The notes below the pieces were generated by a model, which had not been told where the DNA came from, did no database searches, and saw only the letters and a list, made by a program, of their open reading frames with translations. This document shows positions 1 to 8,329 of a stretch of DNA of 64,000 nt, in pieces (the stretch's first letter is position 1; each line of letters begins with the position of its first letter). The position numbers and the translations under genes are program-made. The DNA lies in NCBI GenBank assembly GCA_963833235.1, contig CAWHXG010000002.1, positions 62,001 through 126,000 of the forward strand. Direction: 5' to 3'. This DNA comes from CAWHXG01 sp963833235 (GTDB lineage: Bacteria > Pseudomonadota > Alphaproteobacteria > Rhodobacterales > Rhodobacteraceae).

Positions 1-303
1 CAGCAGATGCGTCGTGGTGATGTAGAACATGTCGAACGGCGGGTCCTGCCGCAGCCAGACCGCGTCGAAGGAGGAAAGTACCCGGTCCTCAAGCGCGCCG
101 AATGCAACGTGGTCGCCCTGCTTGCGCCGCACCGTGAAGGGCCTGCCGCGCGCAGAGACCTCGCCTGCCTCATAGCGCAAAGCCTCGGGCGGGTAGTAGA
201 ACAGCGTGTGCCCGCGCGCCTGGGCTTCCTCGGCCAGGCGAAAGGTGCTGTCGGCCTCGATGTTGACCGACGCAATCGGATCCATCTGAAACGCGATCTT
301 CAT
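1..303 (-). CDS. gshB: Glutathione synthase, N-terminal part (cut by window edge)
   Basis: Only the first 101 codons are in the window; the gene continues beyond the left edge. The protein begins MKIAFQMDPI, and near residue 80 has the stretch DAVWLRQDPPFDM, both typical of the N-terminal domain of prokaryotic glutathione synthase. The enzyme joins glycine to gamma-glutamylcysteine with ATP in the cytosol; its ATP-grasp domain would lie outside the window. It is the last of a leftward run rsmI-yraN-gshB, 96 bases after yraN, so co-transcription is likely. Identification is confident despite the truncation. Confidence 0.9.
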   Translation of the reverse strand, partial: MKIAFQMDPIASVNIEADSTFRLAEEAQARGHTLFYYPPEALRYEAGEVSARGRPFTVRRKQGDHVAFGALEDRVLSSFDAVWLRQDPPFDMFYITTTHLL

Positions 304-399
304 GGGTGCCCCCCGGCCAGGTCGGGTCCGCCGCAGCGCGCCCGTTCAAGCCGCCACATGCCGCAAAGCCACCCCCGCCGCAACCGCGGGCGAAAGCGG

Positions 400-750
400 C
401 TACATGAACGCGTTCCTCAGGATCTCGACCCGGCCGGCCCCGTCCACCAGCGCCACGTCGAACCGGCATTCCGTGTCGAGCCCGGCAGGGCACCCGCTCA
501 GGTAGGCGCCCGCCGCCTGCTGCAATCGCGCCTGCTGCGCCGCACCGATGCGGCGGGCCGCGTGGGCGAAGTCGCGGCCCTTCTTCACCTCGACGAAGAC
601 CAGCGCCGCGCCATCCTCCAGCACCAGGTCGATCTCGCCGCCGTCGCCGCGCCATCGCATCTCGCGCAGCCGGGCGCCGCCACGGGCATAGTGCCGCGCC
701 ACGATCGCCTCGGCCGCCAGACCGGCATGAAAGGACACCGCCCCGCTCAT
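400..750 (-). CDS. yraN: YraN family protein (UPF0102), putative endonuclease-like fold
   Basis: A 116-residue protein, the usual size for UPF0102/YraN. It shows the family core: the RGDGGEIDLVLED motif near residues 34-46 followed by VFVEVKKGRDF near 51-61. This is the E-x-D plus ExK arrangement of restriction-endonuclease-like folds such as Holliday junction resolvases. The molecular function of the family is not settled. The ATG at 750 overlaps the rsmI stop codon (ATGA), so the two are translationally coupled. The rsmI-yraN pairing with an LpoA-like gene next door mirrors the order known from enterobacteria. Confidence 0.88.
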   Translation of the reverse strand: MSGAVSFHAGLAAEAIVARHYARGGARLREMRWRGDGGEIDLVLEDGAALVFVEVKKGRDFAHAARRIGAAQQARLQQAAGAYLSGCPAGLDTECRFDVALVDGAGRVEILRNAFM

Positions 751-1619
751 TGCGGCCCGTCCGGGCCTGCCGCCAGTTCGAGCGCCCGGCGGTAGACCTC
801 CCGGCGGGGAACGCCGAACGCCTCGGCGACGGAGGCGCTGGCATCGCGCACGCTCTCGCCGCGCAGCGCCAGGCGGATCGCCGCGTCGAGCGCCGGGCCA
901 TCGACCACGTCGCGCGACGGCGGCGCGACCACCAGGACGCATTCCCCCTTCGGAGGCGGACCGGCAAGCTCGGCCGCCAGCAGTCCGGCGGGCGCGCGCC
1001 GCACCTCCTCGAACTTTTTCGTCAGCTCACGGCACATCGCCACCTCCCGCTCCTCTCCAAATACCTCCACCAGATCTTCCAACATTTCGTGAAGGCGCCT
1101 GGGGGATTCGTACATGACCAGCGTCGCCGCGATCCCCTCGACCTCCCGCAGCCACTGCTGCCGCGCGCTTCGCTTCGGTGGCGCGAAGCCGAGGAAGAGG
1201 AAACGATCCGTCGGCAGGCCCGCGGCGCACAGTGCCGCCAGAACCGCCGAGGCGCCCGGAACGGGGATGACCCGCCCGCCGCCCTCGCGCACCGCCTGGA
1301 CAAGCCCGAACCCGGGATCGGCGATCATCGGCGTCCCGGCTTCGGAGCCATAGGCCAGCGAGGCGCCGCCCAGGATCGCCTCGGCCACCCGCCGGCACAT
1401 CGCCTCCTTGCTATGATCGTGGTAGCTCCAGAGCGGCCGCTGCCCCAGTGGAATTCCGTGCATCCCCATGAGCTTGCGCAGACTGCGCGTGTCCTCGGCC
1501 ACCAGGATGTCGGCGGAGGCCAGAACGTCGAGGGCCCGCAGGGTGATGTCGCGCGCCGCACCGATCGGGGTCGCGACGAGATAGAGGGCCGGCGCCAGCG
1601 CGCTCGTGTGGTGATTCAC
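747..1619 (-). CDS. rsmI: 16S rRNA (cytidine(1402)-2'-O)-methyltransferase
   Basis: A 290-residue protein with the tetrapyrrole-methylase (SAM-dependent) fold of RsmI. Visible signatures are LYLVATPIGAARDITLRAL near residues 13-31, AEDTRSLRKL near 41-50 and GSEAGTPMIADPG near 90-102, the RsmI version of the cofactor loop. RsmI adds the 2'-O-methyl group on C1402 in the ribosomal P site, which tunes decoding fidelity. It is first in the leftward rsmI-yraN-gshB run and diverges from the lipoprotein gene at 1757 across 137 bases, where both promoters should lie. I could not pick out a convincing -35/-10 pair there. Confidence 0.95.
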   Translation of the reverse strand: MNHHTSALAPALYLVATPIGAARDITLRALDVLASADILVAEDTRSLRKLMGMHGIPLGQRPLWSYHDHSKEAMCRRVAEAILGGASLAYGSEAGTPMIADPGFGLVQAVREGGGRVIPVPGASAVLAALCAAGLPTDRFLFLGFAPPKRSARQQWLREVEGIAATLVMYESPRRLHEMLEDLVEVFGEEREVAMCRELTKKFEEVRRAPAGLLAAELAGPPPKGECVLVVAPPSRDVVDGPALDAAIRLALRGESVRDASASVAEAFGVPRREVYRRALELAAGPDGPQ

Positions 1620-1756
1620 GGGTGGACCTCTCGGATCGGCTGCATAGACTGGGGCTAGATCAGTGCGCGGCCTGCGACAAGCGAGGCCGGGACAACGGAT
1701 TGTAAACGCTGCTCATGCCAACGGCGTGGCCAGATCGACCTGCGAGGCGCATCATC

Positions 1757-2926
1757 ATGAGGTTTCCCATCGTTTCAGGCCGCCGGCGCTGGCTCTCCGG
1801 TGTGCTCCTGGGCCTCGCTGGCCTCGCGCTGGCGGCCTGCGATCCCGCCGCACCGGGCGGCGGCGCCAGCCGCACTACCACCGGTGCGGTCCGCGTGGCG
1901 CTGCTGGTTCCCGCCGGGGCGGCCGACCCCAACATCGCCTTCATCGGCCAAAGCCTCACGAATGCCGCGCGCATGGCCGTGGCCGGGCTGGAGGGCGCGC
2001 AGATCGACCTGCAAGTCTACGATACGGCCGGTTCGGCGGCCCAGGCGGCGCAGGTAGCCACCCAGGCCGCGAACGAAGGTGCCGAGGTCATCCTCGGGCC
2101 GCTCTTCGCGCAATCGGCCAATGCCGCGGGGCTCGCGGTCGCGGGCCGCGGGCTGAGCGTTCTGAGCTTCTCCAACAACCCCGCCGTGGCGGGCGGCAAC
2201 GTCTTCATCCTCGGCCCCACATTCGACAACACGGCCAACCGCCTGGTGGGCTACGCCAGGGGCCAGGGGCTGAACCGGTTCATGGTCGTCAGCGGCGAGG
2301 GGGCTGCGGGCGATGTCGGCCGCAGCGCGATCGCGGGGGCGGTCCAGCGCCAGGGCGGGCAACTGGTGGCGAACGCCACCTTCCCGCTGTCGCAGCAGGG
2401 TATCCAGGCCGTGGCCCCCGGCATCGCGGCCCAGGCGGAGCAGACCGGCGCGCAGGTCGCCTTTCTCACCTCGCCACCCAACGAGGCGCTGCCGTTCCTC
2501 GTTCAGTTCCTGCCGGAGGCCGGGCTCACCCGCGACAGCATCCAGTACATGGGCCTCACGCGGTGGGACGTTCCTGCCTCGGCGATCGCGCTGCCGGGCC
2601 TGCAGGGCGGGGTCTTCGCGCTGCCCGATCCAGCCGCGGCCAGCCGCTTCGCCGGGCGCTACGCCGCAGCCTTCGGGGCATCGCCGCACGCGACGGCCAG
2701 CCTCGCCTTCGACGGGATCGCCGCGATCGGGGCGCTCGCGGCCGCGGGGCAGGCGCCGACCGCCGGAAATTTGACCCGCGCGGGCGGCTTCTCCGGCGGA
2801 ACGGGGGTTTTCCGGCTTCTCACGAACGGGTCCAACGAGCGTGCGCTCGCCGTCGCCCGGATCAACGACAACCGGGTGACCATCGTCAGCGCCGCACCGG
2901 GGCGTCTTGGCGGCGCCGGGTTCTGA
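1757..2926 (+). CDS. LpoA-like penicillin-binding protein activator lipoprotein
   Basis: 389 residues. The N-terminus is a lipoprotein signal: RRR, a hydrophobic segment, then the lipobox LALAAC with Cys near residue 27. The rest is a type I periplasmic binding fold (Peripla_BP_6-like): VRVALLVPAG, FIGQSLTNAARMAV, ANEGAEVILGPLFAQSAN and late FDGIAAIGALAAAGQAP. This matches the C-terminal domain of LpoA, the outer-membrane activator of PBP1A, without its N-terminal TPR domain. The location beside rsmI/yraN is the same as for enterobacterial lpoA. The ATG at 1757 is preferred over an upstream ATG at 1715 because it places the signal peptide at the very start. A role in peptidoglycan synthesis is inferred from homology and synteny. 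Confidence 0.8.
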   Translation: MRFPIVSGRRRWLSGVLLGLAGLALAACDPAAPGGGASRTTTGAVRVALLVPAGAADPNIAFIGQSLTNAARMAVAGLEGAQIDLQVYDTAGSAAQAAQVATQAANEGAEVILGPLFAQSANAAGLAVAGRGLSVLSFSNNPAVAGGNVFILGPTFDNTANRLVGYARGQGLNRFMVVSGEGAAGDVGRSAIAGAVQRQGGQLVANATFPLSQQGIQAVAPGIAAQAEQTGAQVAFLTSPPNEALPFLVQFLPEAGLTRDSIQYMGLTRWDVPASAIALPGLQGGVFALPDPAAASRFAGRYAAAFGASPHATASLAFDGIAAIGALAAAGQAPTAGNLTRAGGFSGGTGVFRLLTNGSNERALAVARINDNRVTIVSAAPGRLGGAGF

Positions 2927-2936
2927 CCCGAACGGA

Positions 2937-5933
2937 ATGAGCAAGGCGCGCCCAACCCCGCCGGAGGGCGACGACGCGGGGATTCTCGCCCCGACAAGCG
3001 CGCGCTCCGCTTCGACCCTACGGACGGCGGACCTCGCGTTGGCCGCGGGAAGGGCCGGGTCCGGGCATCCGACGGGGCCGGAACGCCCCGAAGGGAACCC
3101 TGGGCCGAGCCCTTCCGTGCCGGGCCCCCTGCCCCGCACGGCCGGCCCCGCGCCCAGGCCGGCCCGGGCCACGCTCGCGCCCCAGCCAGAGCTGATCCTG
3201 CCACGGGCAGAGATCCTAGATGCTGCCGAAATCGCAGCCAAGATCGACGCGCTCGCCCTCGCGGCGGACAGCCCGATGGTACTCCGCCGCGGCATCGTCT
3301 CGTGTCTGCAGGGGCACCGGGCCGCCGCAGCGGCGCGCCTCGATGCCGCCATCCTCGAACGCCCCTGGGAGTTTGGCGCGGCCGTCCATGCCTATGCCTG
3401 CCTGACCGACGGGATTGTCCGCACCGTGCACGCCGCCACCGTCCGCCATCTGCACCGCCCGCAATCGGCCGGCGACGCGACGAGCCTCGCGCTTCTCGCC
3501 GTCGGCGGCTACGGCCGGGCCGAGATGTCGCCGCATTCCGATGTCGACCTGCTGTTCCTCACCCCGTGGAAGATCAATGCCTGGGCCGAAAGCGTCATCG
3601 AGTCGATGCTCTACATCCTGTGGGATCTGCGCTTCAAGGTCGGCCATGCCAGCCGCACGATCGACGAGGCGCTGCGCCTGTCGCGGGAAGACCTGACGAT
3701 CCGCACCTCGCTTCTGGAACACCGGCATCTTGCCGGCCACAGCCCGCTCACCGAGGAGCTGCACGGTCGCCTCCGGGCCGAGCTTTTCCATGGAACGGAA
3801 TCCGAATTCATCGAGGGCAAGCTGGCCGAACGCAGCGCGCGGCACCGCAAGCAGGGCGGCCAGCGCTACGTCACCGAGCCCAACGTCAAGGAGGGCAAGG
3901 GCGGCCTGCGCGACCTGCAATCGCTGTTCTGGATCGGCAAGTACGTCCACGGGGTCGACCGCGCGGCCGAGCTGGTGCCGCTCGGCGTCTTCACGCAGGA
4001 CGAATACGACCAGTTCCACAGCGCCGAAAATTTCCTCTGGGCCGTGCGCAACCAGCTGCATCTGATCTCGGGGCGGGCGATGGAGCAGCTGACCTTCGAT
4101 CTGCAGGTCGATGTCGCCGAGCGTCTGGGCTACGCCGATCGCGGCGGACGCCGGGCAGTCGAGCATTTCATGCAGGACTATTTCCGCACCGCCACCAAGG
4201 TCGGCGAGCTGACGCGCATCTTCCTCGCGGCGATGGAGGCGACCCACGTGAAACGGGCGCCGTCGCTTATCGGCCTCTTCAAGCGCCGCAAGAAGCTGCG
4301 ACCCGGCTTCAAGCGGGTACAGAACCGGCTGACCTACGAGGATCCGCAAACCTTCCTCTCCGAGAAACTGAACCTGCTGCGGATCTTCGACGAGGCCCTG
4401 CGCACCGGCTACCTGATCCACCCCGACGCGATGCGGCTGATCGCGGCCAACCTGCACCTGATCGACGATGCGCTGCGCCGCGACAAGGAAGCCGTGCGCA
4501 TCTTCCAGGCCCTCCTTCTGAAGCGGGGCAATCCCGAACGCGCGCTGCGGCGGATGAACGAGCTGGGCGTGCTGGCCGCCTTCGTGCCGGAATTCCAGCC
4601 CGTCGTCGCGATGATGCAGTTCAACATGTATCATCACTTCACGGTCGACGAGCATACCATCCAGTGCATCTCGACCCTTGCCGGCATCGAACGCGGGGAG
4701 ATGGCAGAAAGCCTGCCCGTCGCCTCCCGCCTGATGGCGGAGGGAGGCGTTAACCGCCGGGTCCTCTACCTGGCGCTGTTCCTGCACGACATCGGCAAGG
4801 GCCGGGCGGAGGACCATTCCGTCCTCGGCGCGCGGATCGCCCGCACGGTCGCGCCGCGGCTCGGCCTGAAGCCCGACGAATGCGCGACGGTGGAATGGCT
4901 GGTGCGATACCACCTGCTGATGTCCGACATGGCGCAAAAGCGCGACCTGTCCGACCCGCGCACCATTCGCGACTTCGCCAAGGCGGTGAAGACCCAGAAG
5001 CGGCTGGATCTGCTGGCGCTGCTGACCACGTGCGACATCATCGGCGTCGGGCCGGGGGTCTGGAACAACTGGAAGGCGCAGTTGCTGCGCAACCTCTACC
5101 GGCAGACCTCCACGGCCCTGTCCACCGGCCTCGAGGAACTGAACCGCGAGGCCCGCGAGGGAGAGGCGCGCAGCGCCCTGCGCACCGCGCTGGCGGATTG
5201 GCCTTCGAACGACGTCGCGGCGGAACTGGCCCGCCATTACGGCCCATACTGGCAAGGGCTCCAGACAGAGACGCAGGCCGCCTTCGCCCGACTGCTGCAG
5301 GGGATCGGCGGCAGCGAGATCCGGCTGGAGCTGACGGCCGACGAGGCGCGCGACGCGACCCTTATCTGCTTCGCCATGGCCGACCATCCCGGCATCTTCG
5401 CGCGGCTCGCCGGCGCGCTGGCGCTGGTCGGCGCCAACGTCGTGGACGCGCGCAGCTACACCACGAAGGACGGGTTCGTGACAGCCGCCTTCTGGGTCCA
5501 GGATGCCGACGGCGCGCCCTACGATCCCGCCAGGCACGACCGCGTGAAGGCAACCATCGGCAAGATCCTAGGCGGCGAGGTGCTGGCCCGCGACGCCATG
5601 GCCAGCCGCGACCGGATCAAGAAGCGCGAGCGCGCCTTCCGCCACCCGACCTCGATCGCGTTCGACAACGAGGGGTCCGAGATCTTCACGATCGTCGAGG
5701 TCGACACCCGCGACCGGCCCGGCCTGCTGCACGATCTTTCCCGCACCTTTGCGGAGGCGAATCTCTACATCTCGTCGGCGCAGATCGCGACCTACGGGGC
5801 GCAGGCCGTCGATACTTTCTACGTCAAGGACCTTTTCGGGCTGAAGGTGACCGGGCGCGACAAGCTGGCCGGGCTGGAGCGCAAGCTGACGGACGCGATC
5901 ACCAGGGGCGCCGACAGGGCCGCATCGGAGTGA
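2937..5933 (+). CDS. glnD: [Protein-PII] uridylyltransferase / uridylyl-removing enzyme
   Basis: GlnD adds UMP to PII under nitrogen limitation and removes it when glutamine is high. All four modules are visible in the 998-residue product: nucleotidyltransferase with GGYGRAEMSPHSDVDLL near residue 190, the GlnD-specific linker, an HD phosphohydrolase with LFLHDIGKGRAEDHS near 615, and two ACT domains beginning near 807 (LICFAMADHPGIFARLAGAL) and 915 (IVEVDTRDRPGLLHDLSRTF). The first 95 or so residues are an unusual Pro/Ala/Gly-rich extension before the conserved LILPRAEILDA. The ATG at 2937 is chosen; an ATG at 2907 would overlap the preceding gene. murJ follows after 26 bases, a common arrangement in this order. 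Confidence 0.96.
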   Translation: MSKARPTPPEGDDAGILAPTSARSASTLRTADLALAAGRAGSGHPTGPERPEGNPGPSPSVPGPLPRTAGPAPRPARATLAPQPELILPRAEILDAAEIAAKIDALALAADSPMVLRRGIVSCLQGHRAAAAARLDAAILERPWEFGAAVHAYACLTDGIVRTVHAATVRHLHRPQSAGDATSLALLAVGGYGRAEMSPHSDVDLLFLTPWKINAWAESVIESMLYILWDLRFKVGHASRTIDEALRLSREDLTIRTSLLEHRHLAGHSPLTEELHGRLRAELFHGTESEFIEGKLAERSARHRKQGGQRYVTEPNVKEGKGGLRDLQSLFWIGKYVHGVDRAAELVPLGVFTQDEYDQFHSAENFLWAVRNQLHLISGRAMEQLTFDLQVDVAERLGYADRGGRRAVEHFMQDYFRTATKVGELTRIFLAAMEATHVKRAPSLIGLFKRRKKLRPGFKRVQNRLTYEDPQTFLSEKLNLLRIFDEALRTGYLIHPDAMRLIAANLHLIDDALRRDKEAVRIFQALLLKRGNPERALRRMNELGVLAAFVPEFQPVVAMMQFNMYHHFTVDEHTIQCISTLAGIERGEMAESLPVASRLMAEGGVNRRVLYLALFLHDIGKGRAEDHSVLGARIARTVAPRLGLKPDECATVEWLVRYHLLMSDMAQKRDLSDPRTIRDFAKAVKTQKRLDLLALLTTCDIIGVGPGVWNNWKAQLLRNLYRQTSTALSTGLEELNREAREGEARSALRTALADWPSNDVAAELARHYGPYWQGLQTETQAAFARLLQGIGGSEIRLELTADEARDATLICFAMADHPGIFARLAGALALVGANVVDARSYTTKDGFVTAAFWVQDADGAPYDPARHDRVKATIGKILGGEVLARDAMASRDRIKKRERAFRHPTSIAFDNEGSEIFTIVEVDTRDRPGLLHDLSRTFAEANLYISSAQIATYGAQAVDTFYVKDLFGLKVTGRDKLAGLERKLTDAITRGADRAASE

Positions 5934-5959
5934 GCGGAGGGCGGCCGGAAGATCGGCAC

Positions 5960-7525
5960 GTGCCGCGCCCCGTCGCCATGCTCACGGGCTTTCTCACGGT
6001 GGGCGGCTGGACCATGGGCAGCCGCATCCTGGGCTTCGTCCGCGACAGCATGATCGTGGCGCTCTTGGGCACCGGCCCCGCCTATCAGGCCTACATCGTG
6101 GCCTTCACCCTGCCCAACATGTTCCGCCGCCTCTTCGCCGAAGGGGCCTTCAACATCTCGTTCGTGCCGCTCTTCGCGAAGCGCCTTGAAGAGGGCGACG
6201 ACCCGCAAGGCTTCGCGCAGGAGGCCTTCGCGGGGCTGGCGGGCATCCTGATCGTGCTGACGCTGATCGCGCAGATCGCCATGCCTGCCTTCGTCTTCGC
6301 GATGGCCAGCGGCTTCGCCGGCCTGCCGCAGTTCGACCTGGCCGTCGATTTCGGGCGCATCGCCTTCCCCTACATCATCTTCATCTCGCTGGCGGCGCTG
6401 CTCTCGGGCGTGCTGAACGCCACGGGGCGGTTCGCGGCAGCAGCGGCGGCGCCCACCATCCTGAACGTCGTCTTCATCGCCTTCATGCTGTGGGCGGCGA
6501 CCACCGGCGGCAACGTCGCCCGGGCCGTGATCTGGGCGATCCCGGTCACCGGCGCGCTGCAGTTCGGGCTCGTCTGGTGGGCGGCGGCGCGCGCCGGGTT
6601 CCGGCTGGTGCCCCGCCTGCCCCGCCTCACCCCGCGCCTGCGCCAGCTGGCCATCGTCGCGGCACCGGCAGCCCTGGCCTCGGGCGTGGTGCAGGTCAAC
6701 CTTCTGGTCGGGCGGCAGGTCTCCAGCTACTTCGACCGGGCGATGGACTGGATGTACACGGCCGACCGGCTCTATCAGCTGCCGCTCGGCGTGGTCGGCA
6801 TCGCGGTGGGCATCGTGCTGCTGCCGGAGCTGGCGCGCCGGCTGGCGGCGGGTGACGGGCCTGGCGGGCAGGACGCGCTCAGCCGCGCCGGCGAGATCGC
6901 GCTTGCCCTGACCATCCCGGCTGCCGTGGCGCTGGTGGTGATCCCGCTGCCACTGGTCACGGTGCTGTTCGAACGGGGGCTCTTCACCGCCGCCGACAGC
7001 CGCGGGACGGCGCTGGCCGTGGCGATCTACGGCGCCGGGCTGCCGGCCTTCGTGCTGCAGAAGGTGCTCCAGCCCCTCTACTTCGCGCGGTCCGATACCA
7101 GAACCCCGTTCCGCATCGCGCTCTGGTCGATGGCGGTCAACGCGCTCTGCGCCATCGGGCTGGCGCCCGTCATCGGGTGGCCGGCGGCGGCGCTCGGCAC
7201 CACCCTCGCGGCCTGGGCAATGATCGTGCTTCTCTGGGTGCGGGCCCGCGGCATGGGGGAGGTCGCCCGGTTCGACGCGCGGTTCCGCCGCCGCGTGCCC
7301 CGGCAGGTCGCCGCGGCGCTGATCATGGGGGCGGTGCTATGGGCCGGGGCCTGGGCGCTGGCACCGGCGCTCGCCACCCCGCTCGTGCGGATCGCGGCCC
7401 TGGCCGGCCTTATCGCCGCGGGTGGCGTCACCTACTTCGCCGCGGCGCATCTGCTTGGTGCCATGCGGCTGGCCGACCTGAGGCGCGCGTTGCGCCGCAC
7501 CCCGAAGCCACCCGCCGCCCTCTAG
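5960..7525 (+). CDS. murJ: Lipid II flippase MurJ
   Basis: A 521-residue polytopic membrane protein of the MOP superfamily with about 14 hydrophobic segments. Diagnostic motifs are SRILGFVRDSMIVALLG near the N-terminus, LPNMFRRLFAEGAFNISFVPLF near residue 50 and the essential-Arg regions of loop 1. MurJ flips lipid-linked peptidoglycan precursor across the inner membrane. The start is a GTG at 5960 with GGAAG eight bases upstream; an ATG at 5978 and a GTG overlapping the glnD stop (5930) are alternatives. Its stop codon interlocks with that of the convergent rhomboid gene in a CTAG tetramer. Confidence 0.95.
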   Translation: MPRPVAMLTGFLTVGGWTMGSRILGFVRDSMIVALLGTGPAYQAYIVAFTLPNMFRRLFAEGAFNISFVPLFAKRLEEGDDPQGFAQEAFAGLAGILIVLTLIAQIAMPAFVFAMASGFAGLPQFDLAVDFGRIAFPYIIFISLAALLSGVLNATGRFAAAAAAPTILNVVFIAFMLWAATTGGNVARAVIWAIPVTGALQFGLVWWAAARAGFRLVPRLPRLTPRLRQLAIVAAPAALASGVVQVNLLVGRQVSSYFDRAMDWMYTADRLYQLPLGVVGIAVGIVLLPELARRLAAGDGPGGQDALSRAGEIALALTIPAAVALVVIPLPLVTVLFERGLFTAADSRGTALAVAIYGAGLPAFVLQKVLQPLYFARSDTRTPFRIALWSMAVNALCAIGLAPVIGWPAAALGTTLAAWAMIVLLWVRARGMGEVARFDARFRRRVPRQVAAALIMGAVLWAGAWALAPALATPLVRIAALAGLIAAGGVTYFAAAHLLGAMRLADLRRALRRTPKPPAAL

Positions 7526-8226
7526 CGGCGCCCGCGCAGACGCTCCCGCATCTTCGCCCAGCCGCCCGGCACGAACGCAAAGCCAAGGCCGAACCCCGCG
7601 CCGAACCCGGCCAGATCCGCCAGCCAGTCGTTCCCCAGTCCGAAGATCGCGCCGAAGAACAGCTGGATCCCCAGCAGCACCCCGATCAGGCGAAACGCCA
7701 TCAGCTGGTTCTCTCCCATGGCGCCCGCGCGCAGCCACAGAAGAAACGTGTAGGTGCCGATCAGCCCGTAGACCCCGGGATACCCGCCCACGAGCGGATA
7801 GGGATCGTCAAGCACCAGCCCGTAGGCCAGCGCCCCGACGACGGAGGCGGCGAAGAAGACCGTCAGCACCGCGACATTGCCGAAGACCTCGCCCACCAGC
7901 TTGCCGATCGCCAGTACGAACACCGCCACGAAAAGCGCGTGGGTGAAACCCATGTGCAGCAGCGGATAGGTGACGAAGCGCAGCAGCAGGTCCGGCGGCG
8001 CGGCGCGGTTGACCACCATCCAGTCGAGCGCCTCGCCGTAGAAGCCGTAATCCTGGATGGCGCCGGTCCGCCAGCCGATCCCGGCGGCGCCGCCCAGCAC
8101 CCCGCGTTCCGCCAGGCTGAACATCGTCTCCACCCCGATGACGATCACCGCGAGGCCCAGAACGGCAGGCGGCAGCGGGTTGACGGGCCCCTGCGGGCCG
8201 CCCCGGCGTGGGTCTGGTTTCTGCAT
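7522..8226 (-). CDS. Rhomboid-fold membrane protein lacking catalytic residues
   Basis: 234 residues with six or seven hydrophobic segments and the rhomboid layout: LLRFVTYPLLHMGFTHALF, then a GE(V)FG turn. The active-site serine motif GxSG reads GGYPGVYGLIG, with Pro where Ser is needed, and the late His motif (AHxxG in active enzymes) reads ADLAGFGAG. The Ser-His dyad is therefore absent and the protein should be a pseudoprotease rather than an intramembrane protease. The ATG at 8226 is used because the upstream in-frame region is low-complexity and overlaps the opposite-strand trpS gene. It is convergent with murJ and divergent from trpS (103-base gap). Confidence 0.8.
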   Translation of the reverse strand: MQKPDPRRGGPQGPVNPLPPAVLGLAVIVIGVETMFSLAERGVLGGAAGIGWRTGAIQDYGFYGEALDWMVVNRAAPPDLLLRFVTYPLLHMGFTHALFVAVFVLAIGKLVGEVFGNVAVLTVFFAASVVGALAYGLVLDDPYPLVGGYPGVYGLIGTYTFLLWLRAGAMGENQLMAFRLIGVLLGIQLFFGAIFGLGNDWLADLAGFGAGFGLGFAFVPGGWAKMRERLRGRR

Positions 8227-8329
8227 CGCGCCTCTCCGGTCTGCCGGCGCCATTGACGCCCCGTGGCCCGCCGGGATAAGCGAGCCCCGCGCGATTGACC
8301 AGCCAAGCGCCCCTGCAAGGACCCCCGGC

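Noticed and set aside
3216..5537. Long antisense frame within glnD
   Set aside because: Arg/Gln/His-rich composition with no domain; glnD itself is unambiguous.
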